64,000 nucleotides of DNA from contig NZ_JACWFG010000026.1 of NCBI RefSeq assembly GCF_019749295.1, positions 62,001-126,000 of the forward strand, given 5' to 3'. Shown piece by piece: positions 9,166 to 17,095 of this stretch. Under the pieces are notes generated by a model. It saw only the letters and a list, made by a program, of their open reading frames with translations. It was not told where the DNA came from and did no database searches. A program made the position numbers and the translations under genes. The stretch is from Neobacillus niacini (GTDB lineage: Bacteria; Bacillota; Bacilli; Bacillales; Cytobacillaceae). Positions within the stretch are counted from its first letter, which is position 1. Every line of letters starts with the position of its first letter.

Positions 9166-10212
9166 TTAAAATTCAAAACAAACCTTCACAGATTCATTCG
9201 CCTTTAATTGTTTTTCAAAGGCAGCTGTTACTTCGTCAATAGGATATAGGTGTGAAATTAATGCCTCCGCATTGACCTTGCCGCTGCTTAATAAATCAAT
9301 AGCCGTTTTGAATTCTGTATTATAAGCAAATGAACCTTTCCAGCTTATTTCTTTTTGAACGAGTATGGTAGGATCTAAGGAGACATTCTCCTCAAATAGT
9401 GCTAGAGAGATGATTTTTCCCCCGTGACGGACAGCCTCCAATGACTGATTTACTGTTATCGGCACTCCGGCACATTCGAACACAACATCTACAGAAGCTC
9501 CTGCACCGTAGTTACCGGCCCCTGTAATTTCAACTAATCTTTCCATGACATTTTCCTCTTGGGCATTGATAACTACATCTACACCCAGCTCTTTCGCTAA
9601 CTCCAGTCTTTTATTCGAAATATCGATTTGTGTAACATGACAGTTCCCAATCGTTTTAAGTACTTGTGCAACAAAAAGACCAATTGTTCCTGCACCAAAA
9701 ACGACAACTTTATCTGCTAAATCAACATTCGCAAGCTTCACCCCATGGACAGCTACTGCCAGTGGCTCTATCAATGCAGCTTCTTTCGTTGAGACGTTGT
9801 CGGGTAATGGAAACACGACTTTATTCACCAACGGTTTAGGAACAATAATATACTCTGCAAAAGCACCAGGTCTTCCATAACCAATACCATCAACTAATCC
9901 ATTCGCACATAGGTGCGGCATTCCTGCTAAGCAGTGTTGACAGCTTCCACATTCGATTAATGGTCTGATAACGACTTTCTGATCGATTGTTAATCCACTT
10001 ACATTTGCCCCAATTTCTTTTACTACACCAGCAAATTCATGTCCCATGATTTGACCGGGATTAACATAAAGCCCTTTCGTATAGGTGTGTAAATCAGAAC
10101 CACAAATCCCGCAATAATCAACCTTAATTAAAATTTCATCTTCTGTTGGTTTCGGTACAGGAATTTCAGTAACCTCTAGTTTTCTTGCTTCCTTAAAAAT
10201 AGCAGCTTTCAT
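9166..10212 (-). CDS. Zinc-dependent alcohol dehydrogenase (butanediol/threonine dehydrogenase-like)
   Basis: A 348-residue MDR dehydrogenase with CGICGSDLH, GHEF, a four-cysteine structural-zinc loop (CGSCQHC followed by C) and the nucleotide-binding FGAGTIG motif. It is the paralogue of the protein at 2982-4037. The strong similarity to 2,3-butanediol dehydrogenases and the adjacent acetoin-type complex suggest it makes the hydroxyketone that E1 cleaves. The start ATG is preceded by GGAGG. It lies 12 bases after livF, so importer and enzymes appear co-transcribed. Confidence 0.9.
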   Translation of the reverse strand: MKAAIFKEARKLEVTEIPVPKPTEDEILIKVDYCGICGSDLHTYTKGLYVNPGQIMGHEFAGVVKEIGANVSGLTIDQKVVIRPLIECGSCQHCLAGMPHLCANGLVDGIGYGRPGAFAEYIIVPKPLVNKVVFPLPDNVSTKEAALIEPLAVAVHGVKLANVDLADKVVVFGAGTIGLFVAQVLKTIGNCHVTQIDISNKRLELAKELGVDVVINAQEENVMERLVEITGAGNYGAGASVDVVFECAGVPITVNQSLEAVRHGGKIISLALFEENVSLDPTILVQKEISWKGSFAYNTEFKTAIDLLSSGKVNAEALISHLYPIDEVTAAFEKQLKANESVKVCFEF

Positions 10213-10224
10213 AACTTCCTCCTT

Positions 10225-10929
10225 CTAAGCTCCTAAGTATGCCTTTTTCATAAAATCATCTTCTAATAAGGCTTGTGCATGTCCTTCAAGGGCTACACGG
10301 CCAGTTTCTAGTACATAGGCACGATCTGAAAGTTTCAATGCCATTCTGGCATTCTGTTCGATTAATAGAATCGTCATCCCCCTTTCTTTTAGTTCCAGTA
10401 TGAGTTTTGCAATCTCATCTATAATCAATGGGGCTAACCCTAATGATGGCTCATCAAGCATTAATATTTTGGGTTTTGCAATAAGGCCTCTAGCAATTGC
10501 AAGCATTTGCTGTTCTCCACCGCTCAATGTCCCTGCCATTTGTTTAGATCTTTCTTCTAATCTAGGGAAACGCTTGAAGATCTCTTTAATCTCACCTGCT
10601 ATATTTGACTTATCCTTCCTTAGGGTCGCACCCATTTCAATATTTTCAAGTACGGACATTTGTGGAAAAACCCTTCTTCCCTCGGGCACTTGAATAATTC
10701 CTTCTTTCACGATGCGATCCGGCTCCATTTTTGTTAAGTCTAAATCTCCTAATTTAATTGAACCTGTACGACATTTAACTAAGCCTGAAATTGCCTTTAA
10801 CGTCGTAGACTTACCGGCACCATTCGCACCAACAATTGAGATCGTTTCACCTTCTTTTAGTTCCATTGATACATTTTCAATTGCAATGACATTCCCATAG
10901 TTTACTGAAACATTTTCGAGCTTAAGCAT
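10225..10929 (-). CDS. livF: Branched-chain amino acid-type ABC transporter ATPase LivF
   Basis: 234 residues, cytoplasmic ATPase of a HAAT-type importer. Walker A GANGAGKST, signature LSGGEQQ and Walker B ILMLDEP are intact; length and the EPDRIVKEGIIQVPEGRRVFP block are typical of LivF. ATG at 10929 overlaps the livG stop by 8 bases and is 10 bases after AGGA; a GTG 9 bases upstream abuts the ribosome site. It works with LivG on the LivHM channel. Confidence 0.93.
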   Translation of the reverse strand: MLKLENVSVNYGNVIAIENVSMELKEGETISIVGANGAGKSTTLKAISGLVKCRTGSIKLGDLDLTKMEPDRIVKEGIIQVPEGRRVFPQMSVLENIEMGATLRKDKSNIAGEIKEIFKRFPRLEERSKQMAGTLSGGEQQMLAIARGLIAKPKILMLDEPSLGLAPLIIDEIAKLILELKERGMTILLIEQNARMALKLSDRAYVLETGRVALEGHAQALLEDDFMKKAYLGA

Positions 10930-11689
10930 CGGGATCACTTCCTAAATAAGCGTTAATTACTTCTGGATTATTTTGAATTTCCTCTGGTGTTCCTTCTGCG
11001 ATTTTTTCACCGTATACAATGACCGAAAGTCTGTCACAAATTCGCATCATCGCTTTCATATCATGCTCAATGATTAAAACCGATGTACCATTTTCTTTAA
11101 TTTTGATAATAAAATCGGAGATTTCTTCCGTTTCGACTGGATTCATACCTCTCATCGGTTCATCCAATAAGAGGAGCTTTGGTTCCGTTGCTAGAGCAAT
11201 CGCAATTTGCAGCATGCCCTGATGCCCATGATCCAAGTTCTTCGCAAGTTCATCAGCATATTTATCAAGATCAGCCAACTTTAATATCTCAAATGCCTTT
11301 TCTTTTTCATCCATTAAGGTTTTCGGAGATTTAAAGCTTTTCCAGATCGTCCCCCAAAAGCTTGGTGAGATTCGGCAATAGTTTGCCATGAGAATGTTAT
11401 CAAGGACAGTACTCTCATTAAAGAGAGTAACATGTTGAAATGTTCTTCCTAATCCAAGCATCGCAATATGGTGCGGCTTTTTTTTTGAAATATCGGTATT
11501 ATTAAAGATTACTTCCCCTGTATCTGCTTTAATCATGGAAGTTAGTAGATTAAATGTGGTAGATTTACCAGCACCATTCGGACCTATCAAACCGTAAATT
11601 TGACCTTCATTTACTGTGAAGGAAACATTGTTAACTGCCTGTACTCCACCGAAACGTTTACTAAGATTTTGCACTTGTAATAGTCCCAT
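10922..11689 (-). CDS. livG: Branched-chain amino acid-type ABC transporter ATPase LivG
   Basis: 255 residues with Walker A GPNGAGKST, GLGRTFQ (the Q-loop region of LivG) and LLLLDEP. The ABC signature is atypical (LDHGHQGMLQ), as in some LivG proteins. Translationally coupled on both sides: its start lies inside livM and its end overlaps livF. ATG 11689 is preferred over the TTG one codon earlier. Confidence 0.92.
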   Translation of the reverse strand: MGLLQVQNLSKRFGGVQAVNNVSFTVNEGQIYGLIGPNGAGKSTTFNLLTSMIKADTGEVIFNNTDISKKKPHHIAMLGLGRTFQHVTLFNESTVLDNILMANYCRISPSFWGTIWKSFKSPKTLMDEKEKAFEILKLADLDKYADELAKNLDHGHQGMLQIAIALATEPKLLLLDEPMRGMNPVETEEISDFIIKIKENGTSVLIIEHDMKAMMRICDRLSVIVYGEKIAEGTPEEIQNNPEVINAYLGSDPDA

Positions 11690-12635
11690 CAAGCTTCCTC
11701 CCTTTCTTTTTCATGGAAGTGGCTAACCTTTTAATACCTCCAACAATTCCACCAGGGAAGTACTTTATGACTAAAATGAGGACTAGCCCATAAATCATTA
11801 ATCGTAGTTCAGTAAAGGTTGCAAGATATTGGCTTAATATTAAGAGGAAAAATGCCCCGAAAACCGGTCCAATTAACGTTCCAGCTCCACCGATGATGAT
11901 AATAACAATGAGCTCTAACGATGTATTGACCGTAAACGATAACGGACTTGCAAAACCAACTAAGTGTACGAGTAAGGCACCGCCAAATCCTGCAATTACA
12001 CAAGAAAGAGTAAAGACGAACTGTTTCATTCTTAAGATATCAATACCAATACTTTGTGCAAGGTTTTCATTTTCTTTCGTAGCGATGAGGGCTTTACCTA
12101 CTGGTGAGGCAGCCAAACGATAGATGATAAAACCGATAATGATTAGAAAAGCATACACAAAGTAAAAGTAGAGCTTTAAATTAGGAAACAGTGCAGGTAC
12201 ACCAATTAACCCATAGACCCCGCCGGTTACACTTTCCCAGTTTGTAAAAATAATATTAACGATTTCTGCAAATGCAAGTGTACCGATAGCAAAGTATGTC
12301 CCCGTTAGTCGAAAGCTGGGTTTACTTATTAAATACCCAATAACTCCAGCTAATATGGCGGCGATAGGAAGTGACACCCAAAATGGAGCACCAAACTTCA
12401 TCACCAATATGGCTGATGTATACCCTCCAATACCAAAATAGGCGGCATGGCCAAAGGATACATAACCTGTGTATCCCACAAGTAAATCAAGACCTAAAAC
12501 GACGATAGCCCATATCCCAGCAACCACTAAAATTTGCAAATAAAATGCATTATTAATAAATAAAGGTAAAAGGAGCACGATGACTAAAACGATCAGTAAC
12601 GATAGGAGCTTTTTATTACTTGTTATTTTACTCAT
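11661..12635 (-). CDS. livM: Branched-chain amino acid-type ABC permease LivM
   Basis: A 324-residue, very hydrophobic membrane protein with about eight predicted helices and the LivM blocks LLVGYTGYVSFGHAAYFGIGG and GGAGTLIGPVFGA. The ATG at 12635 is 7 bases after GGAGG and overlaps the livH stop. It forms the translocation channel with LivH. Confidence 0.92.
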   Translation of the reverse strand: MSKITSNKKLLSLLIVLVIVLLLPLFINNAFYLQILVVAGIWAIVVLGLDLLVGYTGYVSFGHAAYFGIGGYTSAILVMKFGAPFWVSLPIAAILAGVIGYLISKPSFRLTGTYFAIGTLAFAEIVNIIFTNWESVTGGVYGLIGVPALFPNLKLYFYFVYAFLIIIGFIIYRLAASPVGKALIATKENENLAQSIGIDILRMKQFVFTLSCVIAGFGGALLVHLVGFASPLSFTVNTSLELIVIIIIGGAGTLIGPVFGAFFLLILSQYLATFTELRLMIYGLVLILVIKYFPGGIVGGIKRLATSMKKKGRKLDGTITSAKS

Positions 12636-13497
12636 AGGACTTCCTCCCGAATAACCCATTTGGCATAACCATTAATGTAAGGAAGAGAATTAAATATAAT
12701 AAGATATTTGATAGAGCACTAGAGAAGTAGGTAACGCTTAAAGATTGGACGATCCCAATGGTTAAACCACCGACAATCGCACCTATTACACTTCCTAATC
12801 CTCCAAAAATAACGACAATAACCGCCATTAATAATGGTGCAAAACCCATTGCTGGATTGATAGACTGCATATCTCCCATCAATGTTCCTGCTACAGCTGC
12901 AAGTGCTGCTGCAATAAAAAAGGCAATTACACCCATTCGATTTACATTGATCCCCATCAACTGTGCAGCATGTTTGTCTTGAGCAACTGCTCTCATTTGT
13001 TTCCCTGTTTTTGTATGGAAGTTAAAGTAATGAAGCGCCACAATTAATATGACCGTAATAATAATGATGAATAAGCGCTGCTGGGAAATATTAAGTCCGA
13101 GAAAATTAAAGGTATTCTGTTCAAATGGTCCTTGAATCGATCGAATATTTGGAGTAAAGACATACATGGCTAGATTGGAAATGAAAAACAATAAACCAAC
13201 TGTTACAATTAAAAAGTCTGCCTCGCCATGATTTTTCATTGGTCTAAAAACAAGTCGTTCCAAAATCATTCCAATTACTCCTGATGCAATCATAGAAATG
13301 ACAATGGCCACAAAGAATGGAACATTTAAATACGACATACTAAAAAATGAAATAAATGCGCCGAGCATATAGATTTCTCCATGTGCCAAATTTAGGATCC
13401 GATAAACACTAAATATGACGGTTAAACCCAGTCCAGTCAGTGTATACGCAGATCCAACGGCTATTCCATTGACAATGCTTTGAAAAAATTCAACCAT
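12628..13497 (-). CDS. livH: Branched-chain amino acid-type ABC permease LivH
   Basis: A 289-residue permease with GLTVIFSVYRILNLAHGE near the N-terminus and VIFGGLGSVIGAIVGG near the end, the LivH signatures, plus about eight hydrophobic segments. First gene after the binding protein; a 12-bp hairpin separates the two. Confidence 0.92.
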   Translation of the reverse strand: MVEFFQSIVNGIAVGSAYTLTGLGLTVIFSVYRILNLAHGEIYMLGAFISFFSMSYLNVPFFVAIVISMIASGVIGMILERLVFRPMKNHGEADFLIVTVGLLFFISNLAMYVFTPNIRSIQGPFEQNTFNFLGLNISQQRLFIIIITVILIVALHYFNFHTKTGKQMRAVAQDKHAAQLMGINVNRMGVIAFFIAAALAAVAGTLMGDMQSINPAMGFAPLLMAVIVVIFGGLGSVIGAIVGGLTIGIVQSLSVTYFSSALSNILLYLILFLTLMVMPNGLFGRKSYE

Positions 13498-13516
13498 CCC
13501 TCTACCCCCTAAATCT

Positions 13517-13547
13517 GGTTAGGATATACAGACTCTATATCCTAACC
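13517..13547 (-). other. Intercistronic hairpin between binding-protein gene and livH
   Basis: A perfect 12-bp inverted repeat (GGTTAGGATATA / TATATCCTAACC) with a 7-base loop and no U-tract. Such hairpins after binding-protein genes commonly protect the upstream mRNA so that binding protein exceeds permease; that role here is inference. Confidence 0.55.
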
Positions 13548-13557
13548 AATTCATAAA

Positions 13558-14847
13558 TTACTCTACGATTTCATTTGCAGCACCATAATATAGCTCTTCT
13601 AAATACGTAATTCCCGTATCCTTGACAACACCATCTTCAATTGTCAACATAAATTCCGGTTGAACTAACTGACCGTACTCATCCACCGTCATCTTAAAAC
13701 GAACACCATCATATTCTGTCTTCTTAATTGCTTCAATAATCTTATCCGTATCTGTAGTGGTCCCTGCTTCTTCCAATCCTTTGAATACCATCATAGTCGC
13801 TTCATATGTCTGTGCAATTCCTGAAACTTGTGCATCCTTACCAAACTTCTTTTTGATTCGCTCATAAAGGGCATCAATTTCTGGAGTTGTTCCGACAGCT
13901 GCAGCGGAAAATGTAATTGCTCCATCAACATTAATTCCCTCTTCTTTTGCTGTGTCAGCAAAATGTTGAGTCCCCATGACATCGTTTCCAAGAAGTAGGA
14001 TGTCGCCTTTTGTCCAGTCAAGTCCGCCTATTTGAAGCATTTCCTTTAACGGCGGGAGCATAAGTTCATACGAATAGGTATCTAAAATAACCGCATCCGG
14101 TTTTAGTTCTTTTAGCTTCGTTACAAACGGAAGGAAATCTGTTGTGCCCGGAGGGAATAACACATCTCCAGCCCATTCAAATCCATGTTTTTCTGAAGCT
14201 TCTTTTGCACCGGCAACCCCTTGTTTTACATACATTTCATTTCTTCCAAAGAGAGCTACACGTTTTACATCTTTAATACGGTCAACATCTAATCCTGCTT
14301 TTTCTAACACTGCAGGGTCATCCGCTAATAGTTCAATTAATGAATGCTTCTCAATCGCACCGTTATCTGTAAAGTTAAAGCCGTATTTTGCCCCAACAGA
14401 TAGTAATGGAGTAGAAGCGGTTGCGTTGAAAACAATTACTTTAGCTGGATCGGTGATTTTTAATTCACCAGCTAATTGTGTGTTTTCTCTTGCACCAACA
14501 ATCATATTAACTTTGTCATTATTAATAAGACGCTGTGTATATTCAACCGCTTTTGTTGGATCTTCCCCAACATCGTAGGGAATGAATTCCACCTTTACTT
14601 TTTTCCCATTAATGTCTAATCCACCCGCTTCATTGATTTCATCAATTGCCAAATCTACCCCTTGCTTTTCAGAAGTTCCTAATAAGGCAGCGGCCCCAGT
14701 TAAAGACATTAAACCGCCTAATTTAAATACATCTGAGTCACCATTTGAATTGGTTGATGTAGAGCTGTTACTGCATCCTGCAAGTATTAAAGAGAAGATT
14801 AATAGAGACATAAACGCACTCATCATAAATTTCTTTTTATTTATCAT
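13558..14847 (-). CDS. ABC transporter substrate-binding lipoprotein (LivJ/amide-binding family)
   Basis: 429 residues. A lipoprotein signal peptide is clear: lysines, a hydrophobic stretch and the lipobox LAGC with Cys25, followed by a Ser/Asn-rich tether. The mature part is a type I periplasmic-binding fold: VFKLGGLMSLTGAAALLG, DEINEAGGLDINGKKV and VGARENTQ match the leucine/amide/urea-binding group. It would capture the operon's substrate outside the membrane and pass it to LivHMGF. The ligand cannot be predicted; HAAT proteins bind amino acids but also urea, amides and aromatic or branched acids. Confidence 0.9.
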   Translation of the reverse strand: MINKKKFMMSAFMSLLIFSLILAGCSNSSTSTNSNGDSDVFKLGGLMSLTGAAALLGTSEKQGVDLAIDEINEAGGLDINGKKVKVEFIPYDVGEDPTKAVEYTQRLINNDKVNMIVGARENTQLAGELKITDPAKVIVFNATASTPLLSVGAKYGFNFTDNGAIEKHSLIELLADDPAVLEKAGLDVDRIKDVKRVALFGRNEMYVKQGVAGAKEASEKHGFEWAGDVLFPPGTTDFLPFVTKLKELKPDAVILDTYSYELMLPPLKEMLQIGGLDWTKGDILLLGNDVMGTQHFADTAKEEGINVDGAITFSAAAVGTTPEIDALYERIKKKFGKDAQVSGIAQTYEATMMVFKGLEEAGTTTDTDKIIEAIKKTEYDGVRFKMTVDEYGQLVQPEFMLTIEDGVVKDTGITYLEELYYGAANEIVE

Positions 14848-14906
14848 ATATACCTCTCCGCGTTTTTATTTTTTGAAAATTACGTCTATTCTTCCTCTAC
14901 TTGAAT

Positions 14907-15044
14907 TTACTCTGTGGGTAAAATACAATTAAACTCTAGATATTTTTTAATTGGAAATTCTCTTACTGCCAGGTTTAGAGGATTTCCTTTTTTTACAGTT
15001 TGATTCAAATCCCCCCTAGTATTTCGCTCAAAATCTGCCACCAA
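14907..15044 (-). CDS. Possible 45-residue leader or small protein with strong ribosome site
   Basis: An open frame from TTG 15044 (or GTG 15041) to TAA 14907, MVADFERNTR and on to a C-terminal ILPTE. AAAGGAGGTGAGGAG lies just upstream, with AGGAG 7 bases before the TTG, far better than chance for a non-coding gap. It lies between the MBL hydrolase and the binding-protein gene, in the same direction. No family is recognised. It may be a real small protein, a translated leader, or a decayed fragment. Confidence 0.4.
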   Translation of the reverse strand: MVADFERNTRGDLNQTVKKGNPLNLAVREFPIKKYLEFNCILPTE

Positions 15045-15083
15045 AGAAAGGCTCCTCACCTCCTTTCAATAATCATTCGCGAG

Positions 15084-15722
15084 CTAATGGAAATTTTTCA
15101 TATTAGGTAATAAATTGTTACTTCTTTCGAATTCGATGGTTGAGTTTCCGCCATGCCCTGGATAAATACTTATTTCCCCTGGCAGACAAAACAGTTTTGA
15201 TCTAATTGAGTCTTTTAATCTATCTCTATCACCAAAAGGAATATTGGTGGGGCCAACTACACCTGAAAGTAATGTATCCCCTGTGAATAAATACTTGCCA
15301 TTTAGAAGAAAACAGGTACTACCTGGTGAATGGCCCGGAGTATGAATCGCTTTAATGGTAAGAGCTCCACATTGAATCAATTCATCCCCCTGCAGCAATA
15401 TATCTGGCCATTCGCTTACTATTGGTAATGTGGTTTCTATAGAACGATTTAGAGATGGTTCTAGCAGCCATTCGGCCTCCGATTGGTGAACGACCACTGA
15501 AGCATCCGTATAATCTTTAACCATTGTTAATCCTGCAATATGATCAAAATGACAATGTGTTAACAATATATAATCTACTTTTCTCTTCCTTACAAAGTCC
15601 ATCATTTCAGAGGGATTTTCGCCTGGGTCAATAATAATGGAGAATGTCTCATCATCCGTGACCACATAACTATTCGTGTGAAGTGAACCCAACGTAAAAC
15701 GTCGTATCGTCAAAGGTTTCAT
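15084..15722 (-). CDS. Metallo-beta-lactamase-fold hydrolase (glyoxalase II-like)
   Basis: 212 residues with the MBL metal motif LLTHCHFDHIAG (HxHxDH), TPGHSPGS, the bridging aspartate in FTGDTLL, and a C-terminal YPGHGG. This set is typical of hydroxyacylglutathione hydrolase-like proteins that hydrolyse thioesters. It is the first gene after the sigma-54 promoter at 15879 and so probably the first gene of the importer/dehydrogenase operon; a role in cleaving an acyl-thiol or lactone of the pathway is conceivable. ATG at 15722 follows GGAGG. Confidence 0.88.
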   Translation of the reverse strand: MKPLTIRRFTLGSLHTNSYVVTDDETFSIIIDPGENPSEMMDFVRKRKVDYILLTHCHFDHIAGLTMVKDYTDASVVVHQSEAEWLLEPSLNRSIETTLPIVSEWPDILLQGDELIQCGALTIKAIHTPGHSPGSTCFLLNGKYLFTGDTLLSGVVGPTNIPFGDRDRLKDSIRSKLFCLPGEISIYPGHGGNSTIEFERSNNLLPNMKNFH

Positions 15723-15753
15723 AGAAGCTTCCTCCTAATATCATTTAAAAACG

Positions 15754-15767
15754 AGAAAGCGTTTGCA
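15754..15767 (+). promoter_or_regulatory. Candidate cre (CcpA) site downstream of the sigma-54 promoter
   Basis: AGAAAGCGTTTGCA matches the broad cre consensus (TGNAANCGNWNNCA) except at the first base. It lies between the -12 element and the MBL start codon, a position suited to transcriptional road-block by CcpA. Confidence 0.5.
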
Positions 15768-15878
15768 AAAAGACCAAAACCTTCTTTTTCAATTTTAAAT
15801 TTTATATGTCAGTCTTAATGCATTGACTACATACAAGTTAGAAGATTTTGTATCATCAAATGCTACACTTTTTATTAA

Positions 15879-15894
15879 TGCAAGTACTGTGCCA
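15879..15894 (-). promoter_or_regulatory. Sigma-54 (-24/-12) promoter for the importer/aco operon
   Basis: The minus strand reads TGGCAC-AGTAC-TTGCA, a complete match to TGGCAC-N5-TTGCW with correct GG-to-GC spacing. It lies 157 bases upstream of the MBL start and points into the operon that encodes an AcoR-type sigma-54 activator. Confidence 0.85.
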
Positions 15895-16035
15895 AAATCC
15901 AAATCACTTAATTTTCTGAATTTACAAAGGTAAACACCCCTATCAATCTCTCCTTAGTAAGAATTTTCTTATCATTTTTCTTATTCTCAAGAGAAAAACA
16001 GGAGATATAGTCGAAAGGGTTGATATTCCTTATAC

Positions 16036-16797
16036 TTATTGAGCTAACCAGCCTCCATCGACATAGATCGTTTGACCTGTAATAAAACTACTCGCGTCAG
16101 AAGCAAGTAACATAACAGCACCTTCAAGCTCTTCCGGATTTCCTAATCGTTTAAGCGGAGTTTTACTAATAATTTTATTTCTTACTTTTTCATTACTTAG
16201 TTCCTCCTGATTCATTTCCGTTTCAATATAGGCTGGGCCGATTGCATTGACAGTAATTCCATATCTAGCCCACTCTAACGAAAGGGATCTAGTTAAATTA
16301 ATAACCGCTCCTTTACTTGCCGTATAAGCACTGATCCCTATATCACCAACCGCTCCTACAACGGAAGCAATATTAATAATTTTTCCATAACCTTGGGACT
16401 TCATCGTCTTAGCTGCTACTTGTGAACAAAAGAATAATGATTTGACATTCAAGTCCATCACCTTATCCCACTCTTCCTCTGTCACCTCTAACGCAAATTT
16501 TGTTTGAGAAATACCCGCATTATTTACTAAGATATCCACTGACCCAAATTCTTCAATTACCTTTGAGACCATTTCCTGAATGGAATTAATATTAGTTAAA
16601 TCAGTAGATAAAGCAATCCCTTTATTGCCTAATTGTTTAATTTCATTGACCACCTGAGCATTTCTAGTTTTATCACGACCAACAACCGCTACATTTGCAC
16701 CCTGCTTCGCTAAAGCTAATGCAATCGTCCTGCCTAAACCGCGGTTCCCCCCCGTAACAATAGCTGTTCTGTTCCTCAAATGAAAGATTTCCGGCAT
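16036..16797 (-). CDS. Short-chain dehydrogenase/reductase with its own sigma-54 promoter
   Basis: A 253-residue classical SDR: TGGNRGLGRT coenzyme motif, NNAG, YTASK catalytic pair and a C-terminal YVDGGWLAQ. It resembles gluconate 5-dehydrogenase and 2-deoxygluconate dehydrogenase-type SDRs and the SDR at 42123-42887. ATG 16797 is 8 bases after AGGAG, whereas the upstream GTG abuts it. A -24/-12 promoter lies 46 bases upstream, so it belongs to the same sigma-54 regulon as the operon downstream. Its substrate is unknown. Confidence 0.88.
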   Translation of the reverse strand: MPEIFHLRNRTAIVTGGNRGLGRTIALALAKQGANVAVVGRDKTRNAQVVNEIKQLGNKGIALSTDLTNINSIQEMVSKVIEEFGSVDILVNNAGISQTKFALEVTEEEWDKVMDLNVKSLFFCSQVAAKTMKSQGYGKIINIASVVGAVGDIGISAYTASKGAVINLTRSLSLEWARYGITVNAIGPAYIETEMNQEELSNEKVRNKIISKTPLKRLGNPEELEGAVMLLASDASSFITGQTIYVDGGWLAQ

Positions 16798-16842
16798 TCT
16801 TCTCACTCCTATTTTTTAGATATTCTTCGTATCCAATTACCA

Positions 16843-16858
16843 AGCAAGAATCATGCCA
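16843..16858 (-). promoter_or_regulatory. Sigma-54 promoter upstream of the SDR
   Basis: The minus strand reads TGGCAT-GATTC-TTGCT, matching TGGCAC-N5-TTGCW at 10 of 11 defined positions with the invariant GG and GC correctly spaced. It lies just upstream of the ribosome site of the SDR and downstream of the terminator at 16960. The rest of the 298-base gap (16798-17095) holds no gene. Confidence 0.75.
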
Positions 16859-16959
16859 AATTGTAAAAATCAAGCCCCAGAAGGCATTGGAACTCTCATC
16901 TAAGAACTCCTTTCTTATATGGAGTAAGATGATCGGACCAAAAAAATGGGCTAAAAGAT

Positions 16960-16989
16960 AAAAAAACTCTCTGAATATCTTTCAGAGAG
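16960..16989 (-). terminator. Rho-independent terminator of the DsbA-like gene
   Basis: A perfect 9-bp stem (CTCTCTGAA / TTCAGAGAG, 5-base loop) followed on the minus strand by seven T residues. It ends the transcript of 17096-17794 and insulates the sigma-54 promoter that follows. Confidence 0.85.
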
Positions 16990-17095
16990 GAGTATTTCTT
17001 ATTATTAATAAGAATTTTTTTATTATCTTTATTATTGCTGACTATCCTATGTGAATATAAAAATGTATTTTCAATCCCGTTATTCATCTATTTAA

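Larger units (their letters stand above)
15723..16035 (-). other. Intergenic regulatory region (sigma-54 promoter, cre site)
   Basis: This 313-base gap holds no gene. It contains the -24/-12 promoter at 15879-15894 and the cre-like site at 15754-15767. Upstream of the promoter (15895-16035), where an activator should bind, there is one short inverted repeat (TTCTC-AA-GAGAA near 15985), but no clear activator site could be assigned. Confidence 0.5.

Noticed and set aside
15025-15040. Second -24/-12-like sequence (TGGCAG-N5-GAGCG, minus strand) before the binding-protein gene
   Set aside because: Only GG and GC match, it lies inside the small frame at 14907-15044, and a much better promoter is present upstream.
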